DNA from: Nocardia mangyaensis | GTDB taxonomy: Bacteria; Actinomycetota; Actinomycetes; Mycobacteriales; Mycobacteriaceae | Assembly: GCF_001886715.1 (NCBI RefSeq) | Contig: NZ_CP018082.1 | Location: 7,130,001 to 7,194,000 of the forward strand | Direction: 5' to 3' | Length of the DNA: 64,000 bases | Shown: piece by piece, positions 6,522 to 15,393 of the stretch | How the letters are laid out: each line of letters starts with the position of its first letter | Numbering within the stretch: position 1 is the first letter of the stretch | Made by a program: the position numbers and the translations under genes | Notes under the pieces: generated by a model | Told to the model about the DNA's origin: nothing | The model's database searches: none | Seen by the model: the letters and a program-made list of their open reading frames with translations, nothing else

Positions 6522-9485
6522 GTGAGTTCGCCCTACGAGTCCTCCCCCTTCGGCGATGATCCGCATGGCGGCCGTCCAGCCCGGGGTGGCAACCCCGGTG
6601 TTCCTCCACAGTCGGGTGATCGGCCCGCGGGCCCGCCGCCGCGTCGGCCGGGTCCGCCCCCGCAGCGCCCAGGTGGGCCCGCTCAGGGCGGTCCGCCGCC
6701 GGGTGGGCGGGGTCCGGTGCCCGGTCAGGGCAGGCCGCCGCAGGGTGGACCGCCACCCCATCGTCCACAAGGGCCGCCCCCGGGCGGCACGCCGCCACGT
6801 CGGCCCGGCCCGCCCCCGCAGCGCCCCGGTGGGCCGCAGGGTGGGCCGGTGCCCGGTCAGGGCAGGCCGCCGCAGGGCAGGCCCGGTCAGCCCGGTCGCC
6901 ACGGTGTGCCCGCCGCCGGTGCCACCCAGAAGCTGCCGCGTCCCGGCGGTCCCGAGGAGCCGACCGTACGTTCGGGTCAGCCCGACGCCGGACGCACCGT
7001 GCGCGGCGGCACCGACGAGGTGACCCGCCGCGTCGGCGCGGGGGCGGCGACCGCGCGGCCCGGCGCGGGCCGGCGTCCCGGCGGCCCGACCACCGGTGAA
7101 CGCCGAGCCACCGGCGCGGGCGGCACCCCGCCGCCGACCGGTCCGCGCAACCGCCGCGGTGGTGGCGGGGGCGACGACGGCTCCGGTAGTGGTGAATCGG
7201 TGAAGAAGAAATCGCCGTGGCGGATCGTGCGCCGCACGCTGTATGTCTTGATGGCCCTGGCCATCGTCGTACCGAGCGCGGTGTTCCTGGTCGCCTACAC
7301 GGCGGTGTCGGTGCCCAAGCCCGGCGATCTGGAGACCAACCAGGTCGCGACGATCTACGCCTCGGACGGCACGTCGGTACTGAGCAAGGTGGTGCCGCCC
7401 GAGGGCAACCGCACCGAGGTCTCGATCGATCAGATCCCGCCGCACGCGCGCAATGCCGTGATCGCCGCCGAGGACCGCGACTTCTACACCAACCCCGGTT
7501 TCTCGGTCTCGGGCTTCGCCCGTGCCGCACGCGACAACATCCTGGGCAAGGAAAGCGCCGGTGGCGGTTCCACGATCACCCAGCAGTACGTGAAGAACGC
7601 ACTGGTCGGTGACGAGCGATCGATGACGCGCAAGATGCACGAGCTGGTGATCTCCGCGAAGATGGCGCGCCAGTGGAGCAAGGAGGACATCCTCGCCGCC
7701 TACCTCAACACCATCTACTTCGGTCGTGGCGCCTACGGCATCGATGCCGCCGCGAAGGCGTACTTCGGCAAGCCCGTGCAGGAGCTGACCGTGGCCGAGG
7801 GCGCGGTGCTCGCCGCGACCATTCAGCTGCCCTCGCTGCTCGATCCGGAGAAGAACCCCGACGGCGCCCGGTCACGGTGGAACTACGTGCTCGACGGCAT
7901 GGTCGCGGGCAACAACCTGTCCGCGGCCGAACGCCAGTCGATGGAGTATCCGGCGGTGGTCCCGCTGGCCTCGCTGGGCGACAAGAGCCTCGACACCGGG
8001 CCCGAGGGCCTGGTGAAGAATCAGGTGCTCAAGGAGCTCTCCTCGGCGGGCATCAGCGAACAGCAGCTCAACACCGAGGGCCTGCAGATCACCACGACGA
8101 TCGACCCCAAGATGCAGGAAGCCGCGGTCAACGCCGCGCAGAAGAACTTGCAGGGCGAACCGGAGAATCTGCGGACGGCAGTGGTCTCGATCGACCCGCG
8201 CAGCGGTGCGGTGCGCGCCTATTACGGCGGTGAGGACGGCCAGGGCTTCGACTTCGCCAATGCCGGTCTGCCCACCGGTTCCTCGTTCAAGGTGATCGGG
8301 CTGGCCGCCAACCTCGAACAGGGCATTCCGCTCTCACAGCTCTACGACAGCTCGCCGATCACCGTCAACGGCGTCAAGATCGGCAATGTCGAGGGCGAGT
8401 CGTGCGGAATGTGCACCATCGCCGAGGCGCTCAAGCGCTCGCTGAACACCAGCTTCTATCGTATGCAGCTCGACATGTCGAACGGTCCGCAGAAGATCGC
8501 CGACATGGGCCACAAGCTGGGCATTCCCGAGGAACTGCCCGGCATCGGCAAGACGTTGACCGAACCGAACGGCAACGGCCCCAACAACGGCATCGTGCTC
8601 GGCCAGTACCAATCCCGACCACTGGACATGGCCTCGGCGTATGCCACCCTGGCCGCCTCGGGCATCTACCACGCGCCGCACTTCGTGCAGCGGGTCGTGA
8701 CCGCCGACGGTCAGGTGCTGCTCGATCGCGGCGAACCGGCCGGTGAGCAGCGGGTGAGCGAGGCCGTGGCCGACAACGTCACCGCGGCGATGAAACCGAT
8801 CGCGGCCTACTCGCGCAACCACAATCTGGCCGGTGGCCGCGACTCGGCGGCCAAGACCGGCACCCACCAGCTCGGCGACACCGGCAACAACCGTGATGCC
8901 TGGATGGTCGGCTACACCCCGTCGCTGTCGACGGCGGTCTGGGTCGGTACCGAGCAGGGCGACCCGCTGCGCAACTACGGCGGCGCCAGCATCTACGGTT
9001 CCGGCCTGCCCTCCGATATCTGGAAGGCCGCGATGGACGGCGCCTTGTCGGGCACGCCGAACGAGTCGTTCCCCAAGCCGGCTCCGATCAAGGGCCAGGC
9101 GGGCGTGCCGGAATGGTCGGCGCCCTATACAGCGCCGGAGACCACCGAGCAGACCTTCGCACCGCCGGTGATCGTGCCGTCGCAGGTGGAGATCCTGCCC
9201 GGTATCCGGATTCCGGTGCCGGGAGTGCAGCAGCCCGCGGTGCCGCAACGCTCGCAGCAGGTGCCGGAGACCACGACCGGACCGCTGCCCGGTCAGCCGG
9301 TGGCGCCCGCGGACGGGTCACCACCGGATTCCGGAAACAACGGCAACGGCCAGAGCAACGGCAACGGCGGGACCAATGGCAACGGCGGGACCAACGGCAA
9401 CGGCGGGACCAACGGCAACGGCGGGACCGCGGACGACGACGGCGGCTACACCGACGGAGGAACCGCACCGACCGGAACCCGGTAG
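6522..9485 (+). CDS. ponA: Bifunctional penicillin-binding protein PonA1-type
   Basis: A 987-residue class A PBP. An unusually long cytoplasmic region (about residues 1-235) is rich in Pro, Gly and Arg with many GxPPxxRP repeats. One transmembrane segment follows (about 240-263). The GT51 domain has catalytic Glu317 in AAEDRDFYTNPG, and the transpeptidase domain has S587-S-F-K590, an SLN motif and K778-T-G-T. The extracytoplasmic tail is proline-rich and ends in four exact NGNGGT repeats. I prefer GTG 6522 because GGAG lies 9 bp before it; ATG 6507 would add five residues but has no ribosome-binding site. It is the positional counterpart of Rv0050 ponA1, being flanked by the same two families. 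The GT87 gene begins 21 bp downstream, probably in the same operon. Confidence 0.93.
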   Translation: MSSPYESSPFGDDPHGGRPARGGNPGVPPQSGDRPAGPPPRRPGPPPQRPGGPAQGGPPPGGRGPVPGQGRPPQGGPPPHRPQGPPPGGTPPRRPGPPPQRPGGPQGGPVPGQGRPPQGRPGQPGRHGVPAAGATQKLPRPGGPEEPTVRSGQPDAGRTVRGGTDEVTRRVGAGAATARPGAGRRPGGPTTGERRATGAGGTPPPTGPRNRRGGGGGDDGSGSGESVKKKSPWRIVRRTLYVLMALAIVVPSAVFLVAYTAVSVPKPGDLETNQVATIYASDGTSVLSKVVPPEGNRTEVSIDQIPPHARNAVIAAEDRDFYTNPGFSVSGFARAARDNILGKESAGGGSTITQQYVKNALVGDERSMTRKMHELVISAKMARQWSKEDILAAYLNTIYFGRGAYGIDAAAKAYFGKPVQELTVAEGAVLAATIQLPSLLDPEKNPDGARSRWNYVLDGMVAGNNLSAAERQSMEYPAVVPLASLGDKSLDTGPEGLVKNQVLKELSSAGISEQQLNTEGLQITTTIDPKMQEAAVNAAQKNLQGEPENLRTAVVSIDPRSGAVRAYYGGEDGQGFDFANAGLPTGSSFKVIGLAANLEQGIPLSQLYDSSPITVNGVKIGNVEGESCGMCTIAEALKRSLNTSFYRMQLDMSNGPQKIADMGHKLGIPEELPGIGKTLTEPNGNGPNNGIVLGQYQSRPLDMASAYATLAASGIYHAPHFVQRVVTADGQVLLDRGEPAGEQRVSEAVADNVTAAMKPIAAYSRNHNLAGGRDSAAKTGTHQLGDTGNNRDAWMVGYTPSLSTAVWVGTEQGDPLRNYGGASIYGSGLPSDIWKAAMDGALSGTPNESFPKPAPIKGQAGVPEWSAPYTAPETTEQTFAPPVIVPSQVEILPGIRIPVPGVQQPAVPQRSQQVPETTTGPLPGQPVAPADGSPPDSGNNGNGQSNGNGGTNGNGGTNGNGGTNGNGGTADDDGGYTDGGTAPTGTR
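9357..9428 (+). repeat. Four 18-bp tandem repeats in the ponA tail
   Basis: The unit AAYGGCAACGGCGGGACC is repeated four times in frame, encoding (NGNGGT)4 in the extracytoplasmic tail of the penicillin-binding protein. The copies are almost identical at the DNA level, so repeat number is likely to vary between strains. Confidence 0.9.
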
Positions 9486-9506
9486 CCACCGGTAGCCTCG
9501 GATGTC

Positions 9507-11273
9507 GTGACCGACCAGCATCTCGCGGACCAGCCGACGTCGAGTGGTACCCGGCCGGGCCGCGCGCTGGAGTACGTCGCGCCCGCCCAGCTGGCCCCCG
9601 ACCTGCGTTCGATCGACGCGCGTGACCGGCCGAGCCGCAACGACTCGCTGACCGCGCAGCTGTCCACCGTGGTCGGCGGCCCGGTCGGCGACCACGCGCT
9701 GATCGGGCGGGTGCGGTTCTGGACGCCGCTGCGGGTGCTGTTCGCGTTCACGGTGATCTTCCTCGCGCTGGGCTGGTCGACCAAGGCCGCCTGCATCCAG
9801 CAGACCGACGACGGCGCGGGCGGGCTCACGCTGGACTGGACGAACGGCCGCCAGTACGTGGCCATGTGCTACTCGGACACGGTCCCGCTCTACGGCGCCG
9901 AACGGCTCAACGAGGGCGCGTTCCCATACAAGAAGTACTGGATCGAGTCCACGCCCGACGGCGGCACCGAGGTCAGGCACATGGAGTACCCCGTGCTGTC
10001 GGGCCTGTACCAGTACGCCGCGATGCAGGTGGGCAATGTCTGGGATCACCTGCCGCTGCCCGGCGCGCTGTCGGTGGTCGTGTACTTCAACGTCGTCGCG
10101 CTGGGGCTGGCGGTGGGCTGGCTGATCACCGTGTGGGCCTCGTCGCGACTAGCCGGGCGGCGGGTCTGGGATGCTGCTCTCATCGCGGTCTCGCCGCTGG
10201 TCATCGTGCACGCCTTCACCAATTTCGACGCCCTGGCAACGGCTTTCGCGGCCACCGGTCTGCTGGCCTGGGCGCGGCGCAAGCCGGTGCTCGCCGGGGT
10301 GCTGCTCGGGCTCGGTGGTGCGGCCAAGCTGTATCCGCTGCTGCTGCTCGGGCCGATCATCGTGCTGTGCCTGCGGGCCGATCCGATGCGGCGCCAACCC
10401 GCCGCCCGTGCCGGACTGCGCCTGCGCGACATCGACAGCCTCGACGCGGTCCGCACCTACCTGCGCGAAACCCCCGCGCGCACCCACCTCTTCGCGCTGC
10501 GACCGCTGGGCGCCGCCACGCTGGCCGTGCTCGCCGCCGCAGGCACCTGGGTGGTGGTGAACCTGCCCATCGCCGCACTGTATCCGCAGGGTTGGCGGGA
10601 GTTCTTCCGGCTCAACACCACTCGGCACGCCGACCCGGATTCGATCTACAACGTGATCGCCTCGTTCACCGGCTGGCAGGGCTTCGACGGCCCGCTCGCC
10701 CACGGTGAACCACCGACGATACTGAACACCGTCTCGCTGCTGCTGTTCCTGCTCGCCTGCCTCGGCATCGGCTACCTGGCCCTCACCGCGCCCCGGCGCC
10801 CCCGCCTCACCCAGCTGTGCTTCCTCGTCATCGCCGCGTTCCTGCTGACGAACAAGGTGTGGAGCCCGCAGTACTCGCTGTGGCTGGTGCCGCTCGCGGT
10901 GCTCGCGCTGCCGCATCGGCGAATCCTGTTGGCGTGGATGACGATCGACGCGCTGGTCTGGGTGCCGCGGATGTTCTACTACCTCGGCGAGGACAACAAG
11001 GGTGTGCCCGAACAGTGGTTCACCGGCACCGTGGTGCTGCGCGACCTCGCCGTGCTCGGCCTGTGCGCGATGATCGTCTACCAGATCCTGCGCCCCGAGC
11101 ACGACCTGGTCCGCCGCGATTTCGTCGACGATCCGGCGGGCGGCGTCCTGAATCGAGCCCCCGACCCGCTGCTCCCCTGGCTACCGGAATTCCTGCGCCC
11201 CAGACTCTCCCGCGCCGACGCCTTCGCCCGGCGACGAACCCCCGACCGGAAGGTCGACCGGGAATCTGTTTGA
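9507..11273 (+). CDS. GT87-type (DUF2029) polyprenol-phosphate-dependent membrane glycosyltransferase
   Basis: A 588-residue polytopic membrane protein. About 75 cytoplasmic residues are followed by roughly ten hydrophobic segments. The first long extracytoplasmic loop contains CYSDTVPLY and the conserved MEYPVLSGLYQY, which are hallmarks of the DUF2029/GT87 family of mannosyl- or arabinosyltransferases that use polyprenyl-phosphate sugars. Other family blocks are FTNFDALAT, GAAKLYPLLLL and NKVWSPQYSLWL. The GTG start is 21 bp after the ponA stop, so cotranscription is likely. The pair matches Rv0050-Rv0051. A diverged paralogue lies at 25893-27287. The exact sugar and acceptor cannot be inferred. 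Confidence 0.87.
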   Translation: MTDQHLADQPTSSGTRPGRALEYVAPAQLAPDLRSIDARDRPSRNDSLTAQLSTVVGGPVGDHALIGRVRFWTPLRVLFAFTVIFLALGWSTKAACIQQTDDGAGGLTLDWTNGRQYVAMCYSDTVPLYGAERLNEGAFPYKKYWIESTPDGGTEVRHMEYPVLSGLYQYAAMQVGNVWDHLPLPGALSVVVYFNVVALGLAVGWLITVWASSRLAGRRVWDAALIAVSPLVIVHAFTNFDALATAFAATGLLAWARRKPVLAGVLLGLGGAAKLYPLLLLGPIIVLCLRADPMRRQPAARAGLRLRDIDSLDAVRTYLRETPARTHLFALRPLGAATLAVLAAAGTWVVVNLPIAALYPQGWREFFRLNTTRHADPDSIYNVIASFTGWQGFDGPLAHGEPPTILNTVSLLLFLLACLGIGYLALTAPRRPRLTQLCFLVIAAFLLTNKVWSPQYSLWLVPLAVLALPHRRILLAWMTIDALVWVPRMFYYLGEDNKGVPEQWFTGTVVLRDLAVLGLCAMIVYQILRPEHDLVRRDFVDDPAGGVLNRAPDPLLPWLPEFLRPRLSRADAFARRRTPDRKVDRESV

Positions 11274-11291
11274 CCGCGGCAGCAGCCGCGG
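11274..11291. terminator. Short hairpin between convergent genes
   Basis: CCGCGG-cagcag-CCGCGG occupies almost all of the 20-bp gap between the GT87 stop and the stop of the leftward TerD-domain gene. It has no T-run. It may serve as a minimal two-way terminator. Confidence 0.5.
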
Positions 11292-11293
11292 AA

Positions 11294-13186
11294 TCACGGC
11301 GTGCGCAGGTAGCGAGCCTGGAGTTCGGGCTCGGCGGGGAGCATGTCGAGGTCGAGTTCCCAGGCGTTACCGGTCCACGGGTCGAACAGGGGGGTGCCCG
11401 GCAGGGTCGGGAGGTGTCGGCAGGACTGGGCGAGCAGGGCCAGCGGGCCGTCGCCGAATTCGGTGGTGCCGCTGCCGACGATGACCAGCGACAGGCCGAT
11501 CAGGTCGCCGCGCACCATGAGCTGACCGAGCCGGACCACGTCCTCGGTCTGGTAGCCGTGCGGGAAGTCGGCGGCGACGAGGATGCGATGTTCGGTGGGC
11601 GGGACGGCTTGCCCACTCTGATAAGCGATTTCGGCGAGCTCGGCCGCGGAGGCCAGGTCGCGCAGGCGAGCCGAGATGTCAGCGTGGTCAGTGACCACCG
11701 GACCGGCCAGCAGCGGTGCGAGCGGGGTGGCGAGTCCGCGCAGACCGGCGGTGAGGTCGATCAGGTCCACCCTGGTCGGCTTGTCCGGCAGCGCGGCGAC
11801 CAGCCGGGCCAGCAACGCGCCGACCACCCGCGCCGCGGCGGCGGTGGACTCGGTGTCGACCCACAGCGGTCGATTCAACGGCACGGGAACGCAATACGGC
11901 ACGCGCAGCTCGCCGCGTTCGCTGGCGTAGAGCTCGCCGAGCCGGATGCCGTCGCTCGGCACCGCGCGGGTGGTCCAGGACGGGGCGAGCCAGGAGGCGA
12001 GCGCGGCGGGCATCACGGCGTCGGCCTCGGCGATCTCGCGACCGAGCTGATCGCTGTCGCGGCGGTGGTCGGCGTCGGCGATCCCGACCAGCTCGTCGTG
12101 ACGATGCTGGGCGACGGTGCGGGCCGCGTCGGCGGCGGGGGTGTTGCGGGTGGCCGGATTCGACACCGCGTCGGACAGTTCCCGATCCAGGCGGGTGGCG
12201 GCGTAGTCGCGGGCGGAGAGCAGCGCGGCGGCCGAACGCGCGGCGTCCTCGAAGATCATCCACATGCGCTGCAGGCCGTGGCCGACTTCCAGCGGGGCTC
12301 CCGGCGCGGGCGTGAACTGGCCGAACGCCCCGGTCGGTGTGCCGGACTGATGATGGGGCGCGCCGCCGGGCTGGGTCGGCCCGCCGGACTGGGTCGGCCC
12401 GCCAGACTGGGTCGGCCCGCCAGGCTGGGTCGGCCCGCCAGACTGGGTGTGCCCACCGGGCTGAGTCGGCCCACCAGGGTACGACGACGTGCCGGACTGG
12501 GTCGGCGGGCCGGGGTAGGTCGGGTCGCCCTGCTGAGATGGAGAGCTGGAATATGGCTGTGTACCAGCCGGATTCGGAGCACCTGAGTATGGCGCCGAGC
12601 CAGGCTGGGTCGGCGCACCAGGGTAGGTCGGCGACCCGGCAGAGGGCTGGGCGCCGGGGTAGGTCGGCGACCCGGCTGGGGGCTGGGCGCCGTGCTGCGG
12701 CACCCCGGCGGGGGTCGGTGCACCGCGCTGGGCCGGAACGCCATGCGCGGCAAGCAGTTGCGTCGGCCCACCGGCGTAGCCCTGACCGAGCGCCCGCAGC
12801 TTCCACCCCCCACCGCGCCGGTACACCTCGAGGCAGATCAACGCACTCTCCCCCGCGGTCGGCGCGATGACGAATTCGGCGGTGACGCTGCCGTTCTCGA
12901 ACAGCGCCGCCGTGACGCGGCCGAGCACGTGCCCGGCCGCGACGTAGAGCAGGACCGCACCGGCATCCGAACGCACCTGCGGCAGAGCGAGTTCCACCCC
13001 ACCCCCGACGACGCTCACCCCGGGGGCCGAGGGCCGCGACGCGCACACATGGTCGTGTTCGTCGCGCACCCGCAGATCCTCGCCGACCACCAGCGCGCCG
13101 AGTTCGACGGTGCCGGTGGTCTGTGCGGTGAAGCGCACGGCGTCGGCGGTGAGGGCGGTGTTCTGCCCCGCCTTCAGGTGAATCAC
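11294..13186 (-). CDS. TerD-domain protein with repeat linker and FtsK-like C-terminal domain
   Basis: A 630-residue three-part protein. Residues 1-150 are a TerD fold: LKAGQNTALT start, LEVYRRGGGWKLRALGQGYAGG end. Residues about 150-300 are a Pro/Gly/Gln/Ser linker with exact GGPTQS/GGPTQP repeats. Residues about 300-630 form an alpha/beta domain that recalls the accessory FtsK/SpoIIIE-type ATPase modules of Ter systems: a helical region, then LGELYAS...VPYCVPVPLNRPLWVD, VDLIDLTAGLRGLA and HRILVAADFPHG. No Walker A motif is visible, so ATP hydrolysis is doubtful. TerD domains bind calcium, but the acidic cluster typical of the Ca site (as in 24082-24657) is not obvious here. It reads out of the same leftward unit as the TerD gene upstream (27-bp gap). 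Role: probably stress response at the membrane, by context. Confidence 0.78.
   Translation of the reverse strand: MIHLKAGQNTALTADAVRFTAQTTGTVELGALVVGEDLRVRDEHDHVCASRPSAPGVSVVGGGVELALPQVRSDAGAVLLYVAAGHVLGRVTAALFENGSVTAEFVIAPTAGESALICLEVYRRGGGWKLRALGQGYAGGPTQLLAAHGVPAQRGAPTPAGVPQHGAQPPAGSPTYPGAQPSAGSPTYPGAPTQPGSAPYSGAPNPAGTQPYSSSPSQQGDPTYPGPPTQSGTSSYPGGPTQPGGHTQSGGPTQPGGPTQSGGPTQSGGPTQPGGAPHHQSGTPTGAFGQFTPAPGAPLEVGHGLQRMWMIFEDAARSAAALLSARDYAATRLDRELSDAVSNPATRNTPAADAARTVAQHRHDELVGIADADHRRDSDQLGREIAEADAVMPAALASWLAPSWTTRAVPSDGIRLGELYASERGELRVPYCVPVPLNRPLWVDTESTAAAARVVGALLARLVAALPDKPTRVDLIDLTAGLRGLATPLAPLLAGPVVTDHADISARLRDLASAAELAEIAYQSGQAVPPTEHRILVAADFPHGYQTEDVVRLGQLMVRGDLIGLSLVIVGSGTTEFGDGPLALLAQSCRHLPTLPGTPLFDPWTGNAWELDLDMLPAEPELQARYLRTP
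12371..12478 (-). repeat. Six 18-bp tandem repeats in the TerD linker
   Basis: Six contiguous units of CTGGGTCGGCCCGCCAGR (plus-strand form) encode (GGPTQ[S/P])n on the minus strand. The four left-hand copies are nearly identical and the right-hand ones decay. This is a coding low-complexity repeat, not a CRISPR, since there are no spacers. Confidence 0.9.
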
Positions 13187-13213
13187 GTTGTCTGCCTTGC
13201 TCTGTCGCGCGAC

Positions 13214-14596
13214 CTAGGTGTTGCCGAGGAACCGGCCCAGCTGCGGGACGGCCTCACCGGGATGCTTGGCCTGGAAGCCTTCGCCGAGCGCCTGCATCTT
13301 CCAGTCGCCACCGGCCCGGTACACCTTCGCCATCGCCATCGCGGTGAACGGCATGCCGCCCGCGAGGGTGTAGCGGGCGAGCTCACCGTTGGTGGTGCCG
13401 TCGATCAGGCGGCAGAACGCGTTCTGCACCTGCTCGAAGGTGTGGCCCTTGTAGGAGGTGACGATGAACAGCAGGGTCGAGATGTGCGCCGGGATCCTGG
13501 TCAGGTCCACCAGGATCGTCTCGTCGTCGCCGTCGCCCTCGCCGGTCAGGTTGTCGCCCTGGTGGCGCACCGACCCGTCCTTGGACGAGAGCTGGCCGTA
13601 GTAGGCCACGTCGACGAGGTTGTTGTCGGCGAACATGCAGACCGAGGCGTCGAGATCGATGTCGACCGTGCGGTTGCCGAACATGCCACGCGCGCGAACC
13701 GGGTCCCAGCCCAGGCCCATCTTCACGAAGGTCAGCGCGGTGCCGCCATCCTTGCGCAGGGTGACCCGCTGTCCCTTCTGCAGGCTGACCGGACGATCCT
13801 TGCTCAGGCTCACCTCGCCGGTCGGCTGCGGGGGCGCGGGCGGCGGATAGCCACCGGCGGGCGGCGGGTAGCCGGGGCCGGGCGGCGGCGGGTACCCCCC
13901 GGCGGGCGGCTGCGGGGCCGGGCCCGGACCGGGCGGCGGCGGATAGCCACCACCGGGCGGGGCGTAGGCGGGCGCGGGCTGCTGCGGGTAGCTCGGCGCG
14001 GACTGCTGCGGATACGCCGGCTGCGACGGCGGGGGCGGAGGCGGCGGCGGTGCCTGCTGCGGTGCGGCGGCGGGCGCGGCCTGGGCGGGCGAATCATCCA
14101 CCTGCACACCGTGATCGGTGACCAGCGCGGCGAAACCACCGGCGTAGCCCTGCCCGACGGCGCGCACCTTCCAGCTGCCCTGACGGCGGTACAGCTCGAG
14201 CGCGATCACGATCGACTCGGCGTCGAGCCCCTCGATCTGATACGCGTACAGCTGGTTTCCGGCCGCGTCGGAGACGATCGCGGTGGGCGGGGCGGACCGG
14301 CCGAAGTTGCTGTTCGCGTCGTCGAGGGTGATCACCGCGCGGATCTGAGCGATGTCGGCGGGCACGGCGGGCAGCGACACCGTCAGCGAGGCGGGCTGAC
14401 CGGCCGGTCCGGGACGCAGGTCTACGCCCGGTCCGCTCGGCTGGTTGTAGAAGACGAAATCGGCGTCGGTGCGGACCTTGCCCTGCTCGGTCACGAGCAG
14501 GGCGGACAGGTCGGCCGGTGCCGTGAGCTGGAGCGAGATCACCACGTCAGTGACGGCCAGCGGACCGTTCTGGCCCTTGGCGAGTGTTGCAGACAA
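13214..14596 (-). CDS. Tandem TerD-domain protein with proline-rich linker
   Basis: A 460-residue protein with two TerD domains. The first covers about residues 1-170 (LAKGQNGPLAV... LELYRRQGSWKVRAVGQGYAGG). A long Pro/Gln/Tyr-rich linker follows (about 185-285, repeated GGYPPPPGPG). The second domain covers about 285-460 and is the more canonical one: SLSKDRPVSLQKGQRVTL, DIDLDASVCMF, and the Ca-site-like cluster GDNLTGEGDGDDE. The start is taken as TTG 14596 (SATLAKGQN) because TerD proteins begin just before the KGQN motif and AAGGG lies 7 bp upstream; the open frame extends further without a good start. TerD proteins are implicated in tellurite, phage and stress tolerance. It is transcribed divergently from the AIM24 genes. 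Confidence 0.85.
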   Translation of the reverse strand: MSATLAKGQNGPLAVTDVVISLQLTAPADLSALLVTEQGKVRTDADFVFYNQPSGPGVDLRPGPAGQPASLTVSLPAVPADIAQIRAVITLDDANSNFGRSAPPTAIVSDAAGNQLYAYQIEGLDAESIVIALELYRRQGSWKVRAVGQGYAGGFAALVTDHGVQVDDSPAQAAPAAAPQQAPPPPPPPPSQPAYPQQSAPSYPQQPAPAYAPPGGGYPPPPGPGPAPQPPAGGYPPPPGPGYPPPAGGYPPPAPPQPTGEVSLSKDRPVSLQKGQRVTLRKDGGTALTFVKMGLGWDPVRARGMFGNRTVDIDLDASVCMFADNNLVDVAYYGQLSSKDGSVRHQGDNLTGEGDGDDETILVDLTRIPAHISTLLFIVTSYKGHTFEQVQNAFCRLIDGTTNGELARYTLAGGMPFTAMAMAKVYRAGGDWKMQALGEGFQAKHPGEAVPQLGRFLGNT

Positions 14597-14701
14597 GTTC
14601 GACCCTTCGCTTGTCGGTGCGGTCGCCTGCCACTCTACGAGAAACCGGCCGGTGGCGTTCGCGCTCGGTGAGCACCGCATCGGCCCGGCTGATCGGTTAG
14701 G

Positions 14702-15385
14702 GTGACGACGCAGTCGAAACGGGGCTTCGCTCCCGCTGTCAGAGGGGACACAGGGCCTGCCATGGCGCAGTTGTTCGAACAATCGAAGAGGGTGGTCGCG
14801 GCCCAGCTCACAGGGACGAGTGTGCGCGCGATAGCCGGTTCGATGGTGGCCTACGAAGGCAATGTCCAGTTCAAATCGGCCGGCTTCGGCGGCGGCGACG
14901 GCGTGCTCGCCGGGCTCAAGCGCCGCGCCACCGGCGAGAAGCTGTCGCTGATGGAATGCGGCGGCAACGGCCGGGTCTATTTCGCGGTGAACGGCCAGGA
15001 CGTCACCGTGGTGAATCTGAACAACGAGACGCTGCAGGTCGAATCACAGCAGCTGCTCACCATCGCCGGAGATCTGCGCACCGATGTGCGATTCGCCGGG
15101 GTGGGTGGGATGTCGTCGGGCAACGGCCTGTTCACCACCACCGTCAGCGGGCAGGGCCAGGTGGCGTTGCTGTCGGCCGGCGGTCCGCTGATCCACCTCG
15201 AGGTCTCCCCGCAGTACCCGTTGATCGTGGATCCGGACGCGTTCGTCGCCGCGCGCGGCAATCTCGAGCAGTCCTTCGTCACCGATGTCTCCTGGCGCTC
15301 CGTGGTCGGCCAGGGTTCGGGCGAGGCGTTCTCACTGCGGTGGGAAGGCCAGGGCGTGGTACTGATCCAGCCGGCGGAACGGTAG
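14702..15385 (+). CDS. AIM24 family protein, first of three
   Basis: A 227-residue AIM24/TrpRNA-binding-attenuation-like double-psi beta-barrel protein. Visible family traits are VRAIAGSMVAYEGNVQFK, a glycine-rich loop, the central VTVVNLNNETLQVESQQLL, and the ending SLRWEGQGVVLIQPAER. I use GTG 14702 because homologous proteins carry a similar N-terminal GFAP... stretch; ATG 14762 is an alternative. AIM24 homologues recur in actinobacterial Ter clusters, usually as triplets. Their biochemical role in bacteria is unknown, and the yeast name-giver acts in mitochondrial inner-membrane organisation. The next AIM24 gene starts 9 bp after the stop. Confidence 0.83.
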   Translation: MTTQSKRGFAPAVRGDTGPAMAQLFEQSKRVVAAQLTGTSVRAIAGSMVAYEGNVQFKSAGFGGGDGVLAGLKRRATGEKLSLMECGGNGRVYFAVNGQDVTVVNLNNETLQVESQQLLTIAGDLRTDVRFAGVGGMSSGNGLFTTTVSGQGQVALLSAGGPLIHLEVSPQYPLIVDPDAFVAARGNLEQSFVTDVSWRSVVGQGSGEAFSLRWEGQGVVLIQPAER

Positions 15386-15393
15386 GGCGGGCG

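Noticed and set aside
12371..12478. Regular short repeats that resemble a CRISPR array.
   Set aside because: Units are contiguous 18-mers without spacers, in frame with a Pro/Gly-rich protein linker.
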